In this document: positions 16,612 through 23,924 of the stretch, piece by piece
Layout of the letters: every line of letters starts with the position of its first letter
Position numbering within the stretch: position 1 is the stretch's first letter
DNA from: an uncultured Porphyromonadaceae bacterium
Lineage (GTDB): Bacteria > Bacteroidota > Bacteroidia > Bacteroidales > Muribaculaceae
DNA length: 64,000 nucleotides
Assembly (NCBI GenBank): GCA_947573485.1
Contig: CANPGB010000014.1
Span: forward strand, 1-64,000
Direction: 5' to 3'
The notes under the pieces: model-generated
What the model was told of the DNA's origin: nothing
What the model saw: the letters and a program-made list of their open reading frames with translations, nothing else
Databases searched by the model: none
Program-made: the position numbers and the translations under genes

Positions 16612-17098
16612 GAAGCGGGACTGACTTTTTGGTGATTAACTCCTCTACCTGCTCATGGAGCCGGGCAAAAATTTCAGGGTCGGTAGAAATGAAAGCTGAC
16701 TCGTGGCGGTTGCCTCGGGTCAGGTTCTGCGATGTGATGACGGAGACCGTATGACCGGACTCCGACTTAACGAGCAGAATCTTGCTGTGGTTGTCGGCGA
16801 GATAAGTACGTTCAATTACCCGGGTAATGAACGCCCACAGCTTGAGTGTCTTGTTGGTAGCCTTGTGGTCGAGCACAAGATTGATACGCGACACTTTATT
16901 TGCTTTGCAAATGAAAAACAGACGCCGCAGAAACTCCTCGGAAATTGAGAAAGAAGTCTGCCATACCTCAGCGATGCCCACTTGTCCCAAAATCCATTCG
17001 AGGATGTCGGCAACCTGCACGGCATTTGAAAGATAAGCCTGAAAAGGAGTATCTTTCAACGGTCGGAGGATTTGGGAAATATCGGCACAGCGCTTCAT
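16577..17098 (-). CDS. Phospholipase-D-like (HKD) protein (173 aa)
   Basis: A single HKD-type motif is visible: NHSKILLV (His, Lys; about 103-110) followed by VITSQNLTRGNRHES (about 118-132), with the Asn/Ser pattern of the GSxN part. The usual Asp eight positions after the His is not evident. Single-motif PLD proteins often act as dimeric nucleases. It lies at the beginning of the terminase block in an overlapping operon. A DNA-processing role during packaging or defence is inferred. It could also be a catalytically weak relative. Confidence 0.6.
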   Translation of the reverse strand: MKRCADISQILRPLKDTPFQAYLSNAVQVADILEWILGQVGIAEVWQTSFSISEEFLRRLFFICKANKVSRINLVLDHKATNKTLKLWAFITRVIERTYLADNHSKILLVKSESGHTVSVITSQNLTRGNRHESAFISTDPEIFARLHEQVEELITKKSVPLHELFAERIGGN

Positions 17099-17661
17099 TT
17101 TTTAGCAGACTTCTTGCGGGTGGCTACTTTCTCAGCTGCGGGCACATAGCGGTCGTAAGCCTCCCAGTTGGCATGCAGCTTCTTGTCGAGCGATATAAGT
17201 TCCTTGAGGAACGGATAACGCTCGGAGTCGGGGCAGGTGGCGTTCTCGAGAGACAGTGAGCGCAATTTCATATGCAGCTCACGCATGCGCTGCAGAAGCG
17301 AGAGGTTCTCAACGTACTTTGCTTTTATATCGTCGGGGAGCGTATCATGGTCGGCTCGGCGACCTTTAGGTTCAGAGTCGGCCTTAGCAGCAAGCGGGAT
17401 ATGCTCCTCGACGATTTTCTCGACTTCGGCCTCCATTTGGGTAACTTCGGCATGAGTGAGCGCCGCAACCCTGAAATTATAATATTTCTGAAGCTGATAC
17501 TCCACGAACTGATGCTGCCGGTCAATCTGCCCTATTAAGTTCTTGTACATAATGCGGTTGCCCGACAGCTTCAGCAGGTAGAGCGCCCCGGCCTTATAGT
17601 CTCTTTCTTCGGCAGGTGTCTCGAGCCATTCTTTTATCTTTTGTGTGAAATTGTGGTCCAT
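17095..17661 (-). CDS. Helical phage protein upstream of terminase (188 aa), unknown
   Basis: Nearly all helical, with coiled-coil stretches (EAEVEKIVEEHIPLAAK and LLQRMRELHMKLRSL) and a Lys-rich tail KSAKK. It overlaps the next gene by four bases. No family recognised. Bacteroidales prophages often have a protein of this type between capsid and terminase genes; a packaging or head-assembly accessory role is a guess. Confidence 0.5.
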   Translation of the reverse strand: MDHNFTQKIKEWLETPAEERDYKAGALYLLKLSGNRIMYKNLIGQIDRQHQFVEYQLQKYYNFRVAALTHAEVTQMEAEVEKIVEEHIPLAAKADSEPKGRRADHDTLPDDIKAKYVENLSLLQRMRELHMKLRSLSLENATCPDSERYPFLKELISLDKKLHANWEAYDRYVPAAEKVATRKKSAKK

Positions 17662-17748
17662 AAGCGGTAGAAAACAAAAGGAGAGGCAGTAAATGACAGG
17701 CGGATATGCCCGGCATTGCCGCCTCTCCTGTGGTTGTGAGAGAATAGA

Positions 17749-18336
17749 TTAAGGCTCGGTTACAGAAGAGCCGGTCTTGCAGTCGATGTCGCCGTCCTCG
17801 GTCTCGAGGGTGCCGACATAGAAGGGCGCAGGCACTTCGTCGGTAGCCTCTACGTTGATTGTTGTAGAGGTAGTGCCGGTTGCACCCTGGCCGAGGTCCT
17901 GAGCAACCGTTGACTTCGTGCTCCACTTATCGTTACCGAGAACGCGGAAGTTGCCTTTCATATCCTCAACGACAAAAACATTGTCGGTGTTGTTGATATA
18001 GGCGGCTGCCGCAGTGGCATCGGAACCGACACCGGGATGAACGGCGACAAGTTTGTTGAGCTGCGTCTGGCTCGGGAGCTCGCCCTGAGCTTCCGAAGTG
18101 AGCTGCGACTTGTCGGGGAGGATGTCGATGTAGCGCCACTTGGCATCGGCGGCGAGAGTGAAGGAGCCGTCGAGAATAGCCGAGGTGGGGCGGCCGAGTT
18201 CATCGCGGGGGAGCTGCGGGAACTCCACAATCAGGCTTTTTGCAAGATAGTAGATTCGGCGCTTCACACCGGGCAGCTCGGGTGTGCCCTGGCACCACCC
18301 GAGCGACTTCTGAATCGAAGTACATTTTGTAGCCAT
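17749..18336 (-). CDS. Phage structural protein after the capsid gene (195 aa)
   Basis: Beta-rich with many Thr/Ser/Gly (for example GQGATGTTSTTINVEA) and an acidic C-terminus (LETEDGDIDC). It starts 13 bases after the capsid stop. The composition and position fit an abundant virion protein such as a head decoration or tail tube subunit. No specific family was recognised. Confidence 0.55.
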   Translation of the reverse strand: MATKCTSIQKSLGWCQGTPELPGVKRRIYYLAKSLIVEFPQLPRDELGRPTSAILDGSFTLAADAKWRYIDILPDKSQLTSEAQGELPSQTQLNKLVAVHPGVGSDATAAAAYINNTDNVFVVEDMKGNFRVLGNDKWSTKSTVAQDLGQGATGTTSTTINVEATDEVPAPFYVGTLETEDGDIDCKTGSSVTEP

Positions 18337-18348
18337 GGAGTAAAGGTA

Positions 18349-19308
18349 TTAAACGGTTATTTCGATTGTTTTGAGGCGGCGTTTGTCGATAGACTCGAAC
18401 TGGACGCCGAAGAACATCGTGGCGATGTACGAGAGGATAAAGGGAGCAAATTCCTTTATCATGACGTTCTCAACGTCGCCCATTTGGTCGTAGCCCACGA
18501 GCATGTTGCTCTTGGTTGATACGTGCATGAATTTCGACCCGGCCTTATTGTAGAGCGGGCAGAACTTGAGCTTGCCGTTGGAACCTTCAACGGCACCCTG
18601 CGCATACTGGGTGTTGTAGGGCAGCCCTCCATGAGTGAGCTGGTAGCCTTCATTGTACTTGTCGACGAAGTCCTGCGAGCAGTAGAGGTAGAGGTCCTGG
18701 CTGCGCAGGCGCGGGTCGAGAGAGTGAAGAATCTCCTTGGCGATATCCACGGCGTTAGCAGCGGTTATCTCGTCGGTGAACTTCATGTAGTTACCCTCTT
18801 CAGCGGCGATAGCACCGGCGGCAATCTCGGTTTCTGTAATGGTGTCGAAGCCGTTGAAGAGGTCGGCGGTTGTATCACCTGCCGGATTTCGCTTACCGGT
18901 CCATATTGCATCGTTAAGGTGCTCGGAGAGCGACTTTGCGATGAGAGCGAGGACGTGGCGCGCCGTTGGCGTGGTCATCTGACCGTCGCCTTTGGTTGCG
19001 CCCGTGCCGAGCAGGGTTGAGATTGCCGAGTTAGGCTCGAACTCTGCAACTACAGAGCCGAAGAAAGTCTCGAGGTCTCGTAACACGATACCGAGATTGA
19101 AGTCGGACTTTCGCTGAGGATTGTAGGGAGCGAACTGGGCATTGCCAGTGAGCTGGCCAACGCGCTCTTTGTATCGGATACCGGGGCGCCCTGTCATGAA
19201 CTTGAGCGTCTCGCCTATACCGATAATAGGCAGCATAAGGAGTTCGGAACGGTATTTTACCGCGGCCTCCTGGTACTCTTGGAGTGTGAATTGGAATTTA
19301 CCGGCCAT
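18349..19308 (-). CDS. Major capsid protein
   Basis: A 319-residue protein directly downstream of the prohead protease. It has an N-terminal helical segment (LQEYQEAAVKYRSELLMLPII), a Gly-rich loop with basic residues (GRPGIRYKERVGQL), long helices (TPTARHVLALIAKSLSEHLND), a central stretch with LDPRLRSQDLYLYCSQDFVDKY, and a beta-rich C-terminus. The arrangement fits an HK97-fold coat protein. No separate N-terminal delta domain is obvious; the scaffold is probably the protease C-terminus. Confidence 0.8.
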   Translation of the reverse strand: MAGKFQFTLQEYQEAAVKYRSELLMLPIIGIGETLKFMTGRPGIRYKERVGQLTGNAQFAPYNPQRKSDFNLGIVLRDLETFFGSVVAEFEPNSAISTLLGTGATKGDGQMTTPTARHVLALIAKSLSEHLNDAIWTGKRNPAGDTTADLFNGFDTITETEIAAGAIAAEEGNYMKFTDEITAANAVDIAKEILHSLDPRLRSQDLYLYCSQDFVDKYNEGYQLTHGGLPYNTQYAQGAVEGSNGKLKFCPLYNKAGSKFMHVSTKSNMLVGYDQMGDVENVMIKEFAPFILSYIATMFFGVQFESIDKRRLKTIEITV

Positions 19309-19329
19309 TGTAAAAATGAGAAAATGAGG

Positions 19330-20316
19330 TTATACTTCGTTGAAGAGCTGCGAGGCTGAGTTAAAGGTATTGACGAAAGCCTCTACCTCATTTTCAGGGG
19401 TAGCCTCACCGTTGCAGGATTTAGAGTCCTCGACAACCTGTTTAGAGGGCTCTGCCGGTTTTTTGGCGAGTTTGGCTTCGAGCTCGGCAATCTTAGCGTC
19501 GCGCTCTTCGATAGTTTTCTTGTTGGCGTCGACGAGGCTGTTGGCCTCTGTGAGACGCGCATTGATGGCGTTGTATTCGTCCTCGCTGTAGGTTTTTGAG
19601 GTGCTTTTTTCTTCAGACATGGTGATTGAATTGGTTTGATTCTTGAAGAGCGACGACAGAGCCGAGAGAAAGCGCCCGAAAGCGCCGTCCTTATCTCTGT
19701 CGGCAATGGGTATGTTCGGTATCGGCATGCCGGCGTTAGCCATTGCCGATGCCAGGGCGTCCGACATGCGCGGAGCCTCATCTTCGGCAAGATTGGTTAT
19801 TTCGTCGACGAAACCCCAGGCGAGCGCTTCATCAGGCGTGAGCCACCCGCCCACTTTCATGAGGTCGAGGAGTTCCTCGGGCTTACGCTTGCATCGGATA
19901 GCGTAGAGGCGGGCAACATTTTGGTCGAGCTTGTCAAGGTCGGCCTTCATCTTCTCGCAGTCGGCAATGAGGGTTGCGAACTGGTCGCTCTTAAGCGAGC
20001 CCCACTCGAAGAAAGCCATTGAGCATTTGTGCACAAGGTACATGGCTCCGGCGTCGATAGAAATGTGAGCGGCGCCGAGAGAGGCGATTGTCGCCGCCGA
20101 GGCATTGAGCCCCACGAAATGCACATTTACCTTACCATGGTTTTTGAAAGCTGCCGAAATAGAGAGGCCGGTGGCGAGCGAGCCGCCTGTCGAGTCTATG
20201 AGAACATTAACCTCCTTGCCGTCGTTCCGCGAGAGCTCGCGGTCGACCGTAGAGCGGTCGAAGTCAGAGCTCCCGACATAGCCCTTCAGCGATATGTTAT
20301 AATTGGTCTTTGCCAT
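19330..20316 (-). CDS. ClpP-like prohead protease with scaffold-like tail (328 aa)
   Basis: Residues 1-170 have the ClpP/crotonase-like S14 fold: DSTGGSLATGLSIS (about 42-55), nucleophile Ser in LNASAATIAS (about 80), His in YLVHKCSMAFFEWG (about 99-103), and GWLTPDEALAWGFVDEI near 160-175. Residues 225-328 are a charged coiled coil (NARLTEANSLVDANKKTIEE and onward) ending in a variable tail, typical of protease-scaffold fusions. It matures the prohead and precedes the major capsid gene. Confidence 0.85.
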   Translation of the reverse strand: MAKTNYNISLKGYVGSSDFDRSTVDRELSRNDGKEVNVLIDSTGGSLATGLSISAAFKNHGKVNVHFVGLNASAATIASLGAAHISIDAGAMYLVHKCSMAFFEWGSLKSDQFATLIADCEKMKADLDKLDQNVARLYAIRCKRKPEELLDLMKVGGWLTPDEALAWGFVDEITNLAEDEAPRMSDALASAMANAGMPIPNIPIADRDKDGAFGRFLSALSSLFKNQTNSITMSEEKSTSKTYSEDEYNAINARLTEANSLVDANKKTIEERDAKIAELEAKLAKKPAEPSKQVVEDSKSCNGEATPENEVEAFVNTFNSASQLFNEV

Positions 20317-20375
20317 TGTGCGGTTGAGTTTTACAATGCAAAACTACCTTTTAGTGAGGATAGGCAAAAAGACAA

Positions 20376-20408
20376 TAAAAATAAGGGCCTCCCCCTGCGG
20401 GAAAGCCC
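20376..20408 (-). terminator. Intrinsic terminator after ardA
   Basis: On the minus strand GGGCTTTCCC and GGGGAGGCCC pair (with wobble) around a GCAG loop at 20408-20385, followed by TTATTTTTATT. The degraded inverted arm has the same stem at about 21908-21937, with TTTCCCGCAGGGGGAGG conserved. This shows that the inverted duplication includes the terminator. Confidence 0.7.
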
Positions 20409-20428
20409 TCGGCACCATGGAGGCGTGC

Positions 20429-21088
20429 TCAACGGCAGAGGTTAAACACGTAGCCGTTAGAGCCCATGTAGTAGTCACACATGAATAAATCGCGGGCGAA
20501 AGCGTCGTAGTCGAAGTAGCAGGAGAGATTGCCCATTGTTTTCTCGAGGTCGTAGCATTCCTCGACTATATTGCGGGCGAAGTCGGCCTCGCTGTCCCAG
20601 CAGCCGCAGTAGGCATCCTCGAAGCCGTCGATAGTATCCTTAATTTCCAGGTAGTCGGCCACAGCCTCGGCACCGTACTTTTCACACAGTTCAGTGTATT
20701 CTTTGATGTTGCCGAAGTCCTCGCGGGTGATGAAGCCTTCATTGTAATACTCGCGGGGGAAGCCTTCGAAGTCCTGAGCCATAAGTTCAGGGGCTGTCTC
20801 ATCGGCATGCAGGGCCTCGCAGAAGTTGATGAAATCGTCGTAGTCGTCGAAGGTAGAGAGGTCTATCCAGAGGCCGCGGAGCGAGCCGTTGTTGTACTTG
20901 CCGTAGGTTCCTACATATACCGAGGGGGTTCCGTCTGCGCAGCTCTTATGCAGGGCGATTGCGGTTTCGAGCTCCGAGACTGTGAAGTCCAGCTCGTGGA
21001 GTCGCTCAGCGACTCTTGAAGTGATTGTGAGTTCTCCGAATTGCAGTTTCATAGTGGTGGTGTTTTGAAGTGTTGTCATGATGTTCAT
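20429..21088 (-). CDS. ardA: Antirestriction protein ArdA
   Basis: The 219-residue protein carries the ArdA layout: acidic throughout, WIDLSTFDDYDDFINFCEAL, a central helical part with ELCEKYGAEAVADYLEI, FEDAYCGCWDSEADFA, and the C-terminal LSCYFDYDAFARDLFMCDYY followed by GSNGYVFNL. ArdA is a DNA mimic that binds and blocks type I restriction enzymes, usually carried by conjugative elements. Start alternatives exist at codons 4 and 13. It is monocistronic between the shared palindrome (21105-21277) and a terminator. A degraded inverted copy lies on the other side of the palindrome. Confidence 0.9.
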   Translation of the reverse strand: MNIMTTLQNTTTMKLQFGELTITSRVAERLHELDFTVSELETAIALHKSCADGTPSVYVGTYGKYNNGSLRGLWIDLSTFDDYDDFINFCEALHADETAPELMAQDFEGFPREYYNEGFITREDFGNIKEYTELCEKYGAEAVADYLEIKDTIDGFEDAYCGCWDSEADFARNIVEECYDLEKTMGNLSCYFDYDAFARDLFMCDYYMGSNGYVFNLCR

Positions 21089-21104
21089 TTTTTGAAGTTT
21101 TACA

Positions 21105-21277
21105 CTGCCAAGTATGCACTTGGAGCAAGACGGCGCATGCCGTCGTTAGCAAGACAAGGGTCCGCGGCACAAATACTCTCTTTTTATAGCTCGTCTTGAA
21201 AAAGAGGAAGATTTGTGTTAGGACTTGCATGCCCTTGTCAGCGTGTGCTCCCGGTGCTAACTTTGCGGGGTAAAACT
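21105..21277. promoter_or_regulatory. Imperfect palindrome P2 upstream of ardA
   Basis: Homologous to P1 at 12797-12972. Stems: GACAAGGG (21153-21160) with CCCTTGTC (21232-21239); CACAAAT (21168-21174) with ATTTGTG (21211-21217); CTCTTTTT with AAAAAGAG around the centre. Several pairs differ from P1 by compensating changes. The right arm has CTTG (21234-21237), 20 nt, TAACTTTG (21258-21265). The left arm, facing ardA, reads ATACTTGG at the mirror position, exactly as in P1. The hairpin GACGGCGCATGCCGTC (21129-21144) lies only in the left half. Confidence 0.75.
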
Positions 21278-21280
21278 CAA

Positions 21281-21970
21281 ATGAACGTTATGACAGCACC
21301 AAAACAACACCCTATGAAAAACTCAATCGGAGAGCGAGCTTCACGTAAAGCGGCCTGCCGCCACGATTGGGCGCCACACAGTCGGCTCGAAGAAGCGGTC
21401 GCCCTTCACAAGAGCTGCTTAGACGGATTCCCCCTACATTTGGAAATGAACGGCAAGTACATAACGGCGTGCCGCCATGGATAGACCTCTCGACCTTCGG
21501 CTACTGCCTCAATCAATTACGCTGCGAGGCCCTGCATGCCGATGAGACAGCCCCTCCCCTACTCACAGCTCAGGACTTCGAGGGTATCCTCCGAGCTCTG
21601 CAACTACTAAGGCTTCATCTCCAGCGAGGACTTTGCCGACATCAATAGCGCTATGGGAAAGTACGGTGCCGAGGCTGTGGCCGCCTACATGGAAATTCAT
21701 CCAATCTAAGCCGAGGGTCACACTGCGGCTGCCGGGACAGCGAGGCCAACTTTGCCCGTAAGCGCGATGAATTTCCTACCTAAAAGCAATGGGCAATCTC
21801 TCCTGCTACTTCGGCTATGAGGCTGCCTCCTTTTACCACAGTGTGACTACTACATGAGCTTTATCGGCTTTCCTTACTTCGCTGAGCTCGCCTCCATGGC
21901 GCCGAGGGATTTCCCGCAGGGGGAGGCCCGCAACAAAAAAAGCCGCCTATCCTCACGGACCGACGGCCTG
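21281..21970 (+). pseudogene. Degraded inverted copy of ardA
   Basis: Read on the plus strand, ATGAACGTTATGACAGC (21281) mirrors the ardA start. Recognisable fragments follow in different frames: EAVALHKSCLDGFP, WIDLSTFGY, CEALHADETAP, AQDFEG, KYGAEAVAAYMEI and GNLSCYF. Stops and frameshifts break it throughout, and the copied terminator region lies at about 21908-21960. Divergence from the live gene is large, so the duplication is old or the dead arm evolves freely. It forms the right arm of an inverted duplication of about 800 bp per arm. Confidence 0.85.
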
Positions 21971-22043
21971 ACACTTCATAATCTAATCCTAAGTTAATGA
22001 AACACCAATTAATAAAGAATCTAACAGACCTATGAAAATATAC

Positions 22044-22469
22044 CTATATCACACACGGCACCAGCGATTTAAGTGCCACATGCGTAATTTCGTAACTATA
22101 AGCTGCGCTTTCGCCTGAAGGCGAGCCTTTATGCTCTTCGACCTTGATTACAGGGAAAGGCGACTCCTTAGCCCCTATCACGAAGTTGCGCCCCGACACA
22201 TCTGTAACCACAAAGGCGAGCTTGCGGCGAAGTGGCAGCCATTGCCCGGAGGAGAACTTCAAGGAGGCAGTATCCTGGTATGAGCCGTTTTTCTTCTCGG
22301 TAGTGCATGTGCACTCCGGAGAATCGAAAAACGCTACCGGCTGCAGCTCGGCAAAAATGCCGACTGCATTGCGGGTGATACCATGCAGCCCGATATTGTC
22401 GGGCAGCAGGCGGCATTCTACAAAGGCTATGCTTTTAATGCCGGGGAGAATTTGCACTGAGGTTTTCAT
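22044..22469 (-). CDS. Phage protein (141 aa), unknown
   Basis: A beta-rich protein with four Cys (including PECTCTTEKK). Phrases such as LKFSSGQWLPLRRKLAFVVT and NFVIGAKESPFPVIKV recall small head-tail or tail-associated phage proteins of Bacteroidales, but I cannot name the family. It is separated from the upstream 156-residue gene by 48 bases and probably belongs to the same transcript. Confidence 0.5.
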   Translation of the reverse strand: MKTSVQILPGIKSIAFVECRLLPDNIGLHGITRNAVGIFAELQPVAFFDSPECTCTTEKKNGSYQDTASLKFSSGQWLPLRRKLAFVVTDVSGRNFVIGAKESPFPVIKVEEHKGSPSGESAAYSYEITHVALKSLVPCVI

Positions 22470-22517
22470 AAATCGGACAAATCGGACTAATCAGTATTCG
22501 GGGGTGCGAAGTCGGTG

Positions 22518-22988
22518 TTATTTTATTGAACCTTTTTGACGGCGACGCATGCGCATGTATATATCGCGCTTGCGTTGGTAACGCTTGGCAATAGCGTTCC
22601 AGTTTTTCTCTGTGAGCTCTATGCCGTGCTTTTCCATAAAGGCATAAATAAGGTTATCCTGGCGCTTAAAGAGTGAGGCGAAGCGGTGGAGCGATTGCCA
22701 CATACATATATCAAAGCGGTTGCGGATACATGCGACGAAAGCCTCGCGGGCTTTCGGAGGCAGGTAATAGTTGCTGCGGGTGTCTTTGTTCCTGAAGTTG
22801 GGAATCTCCACGGCAAGTTTACCCTCACCTCCGAGCTCAGGAACATAACCGGCAGGCGGGGATTGCAGAAACTGCTCGAGCAGGCTTGATTCTATCGAGC
22901 CGCGGATGAGTCGCACAGGCTCGGTTCCGCTATGTTCATGGCGGAACCACTGTGCGAGGTAGTCTTCAAGTTCAATGTAAAGAATCAT
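22518..22988 (-). CDS. Basic helical phage protein (156 aa), unknown
   Basis: The ATG at 22988 (MILYIELEDYLAQWFRHEH) is chosen over an upstream start inside AT-rich sequence. The C-terminal half is helical and strongly basic (IAKRYQRKRDIYMRMRRRQK), suggesting nucleic-acid binding. The N-terminal half has ELEDYLAQWF and RNKDTRSNYYLPPKAREAF. Proteins of this look occur in Bacteroides prophages and mobile elements as hypothetical proteins. No function can be given. Confidence 0.55.
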   Translation of the reverse strand: MILYIELEDYLAQWFRHEHSGTEPVRLIRGSIESSLLEQFLQSPPAGYVPELGGEGKLAVEIPNFRNKDTRSNYYLPPKAREAFVACIRNRFDICMWQSLHRFASLFKRQDNLIYAFMEKHGIELTEKNWNAIAKRYQRKRDIYMRMRRRQKGSIK

Positions 22989-23137
22989 GTGATAATGCAG
23001 TTTTTCAATGCAAATATACAAAATATATTTTGCATTTGCAATGGAAATTAAAATAAAGTAAGGGTACCATTTCACAATGGCACCCAAACTCCAAAAAAAA
23101 AAATAAAAAAACTGGTGACTGTGTATGTTGGTGGCTG

Positions 23138-23383
23138 TTATTGCTGCGGAATCTCCACTATCGTATAACGGCGGTCGTCGAGGTTCTTTATATCCATTAG
23201 GGCACGGATTATAATCTCGAGGGTTTCGAGGGCGGCTTCGGCACCGACCTCTCTTATTGTATCGTAGAAGCCGCCGGGGTTGACGGCGCGGAAGTAAACC
23301 TCGGTGAGGTGGTTCTGAATCGTCTGCGGGTCCTCGGTGAAGAGCTCGATGAGGGCGTCGAGCTTGCAGTCGTTAACGGTCAT
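23138..23383 (-). CDS. Small acidic phage protein (81 aa), module copy 2
   Basis: Nearly identical to the 81-residue protein at 290-535; only three residues near the C-terminus differ, two of them conservative. Its start overlaps the stop of the 101-residue partner (ATGA). The strong conservation against a diverged leader suggests both copies are functional and constrained. The function is unknown. Confidence 0.75.
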   Translation of the reverse strand: MTVNDCKLDALIELFTEDPQTIQNHLTEVYFRAVNPGGFYDTIREVGAEAALETLEIIIRALMDIKNLDDRRYTIVEIPQQ

Positions 23384-23685
23384 GCCTCACCTCCTTTCGG
23401 GGCTTTGCTGCGGCTCAGCAGCGGGTCGACGAAGAAGATGCAGGCGGTGGCCACGGCGCTGCCCACGATAACGGCAGGCTCGCACTCGGCGAGGCTGCCA
23501 AAGAAGGCGGCGAGTGTGGCTGCAGATGCGGCGCAGAGGTTAAGGCCGGGAGCGGTGACGCGGATGCTGCGCAGGGCGCTGAGAGCGCGGCGCAGTGCGG
23601 TGGGCGACTTGGGCGCGAGGTTGAGCGCCGAGAGTATCACGACTTGGTTGCGGCGTCGTGGTGCCGTCAGGGTTAATGCGTTCAT
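23380..23685 (-). CDS. Small two-segment membrane protein (101 aa), module copy 2
   Basis: Differs from the 532-837 protein at seven positions (P7T, V30A, C36S, L43V, G51C, A54S, V65L), all compatible with the same membrane topology. The ATG at 23685 lies one base after the 19-nt leader arm, as in copy 1. An in-frame extension upstream would run through the leader and is not supported by the first copy. Confidence 0.75.
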   Translation of the reverse strand: MNALTLTAPRRRNQVVILSALNLAPKSPTALRRALSALRSIRVTAPGLNLCAASAATLAAFFGSLAECEPAVIVGSAVATACIFFVDPLLSRSKAPKGGEA

Positions 23686-23889
23686 AGCATCGTGGAGTAT
23701 AGCAAGGCAAGACAAAAAACGGCTGCCAATCCGTTGCTATACTCCACGATGCCGTCTCTTACGAGCGCAAAATGAAATCGGATAGGCAGCCGCATATATG
23801 GCTACTCCATGGGCATAAAAAAAGCCCACCGTGATGTCGGGCATTGACCGCGCCCTGGCGAGACAGACAAACTGCCGTGAAGTATAGCA
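23686..23889 (-). promoter_or_regulatory. Three-segment switch-like mRNA leader, copy 2
   Basis: Same plan as copy 1. Segment A (23889-23876) is TGCTATACTTCACG. Segment B (23752-23734) is GCATCGTGGAGTATAGCAA. Segment C (23705-23687) is the exact 19-nt complement of B and abuts the start codon. A differs from C by one base, which still allows a G-U pair with B. Relative to copy 1 all three segments have changed together, as has the inner hairpin after C (GGCA/TGCC here, GGTAG/CTACC there). A short hairpin with T7 (23842-23817) lies between A and B. Confidence 0.7.
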
Positions 23890-23892
23890 CTG

Positions 23893-23924
23893 CAAAGGTA
23901 AGGCGAAATTTTGAATCGTCCAAA
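23893..23924 (-). promoter_or_regulatory. Bacteroidetes-type promoter of the leader, copy 2
   Basis: On the minus strand TTTG (23924-23921), 20 nt, TACCTTTG (23900-23893). Spacing and position relative to segment A equal those of copy 1, so the transcript should begin at segment A in both. A T-rich terminator-like stem lies immediately upstream. Confidence 0.75.

Noticed and set aside
12500-21970. A diversity-generating retroelement (live gene plus near-identical variable copy).
   Set aside because: No reverse transcriptase is present, the second copies are inverted and broken by indels and stops, and differences are not concentrated at adenines.
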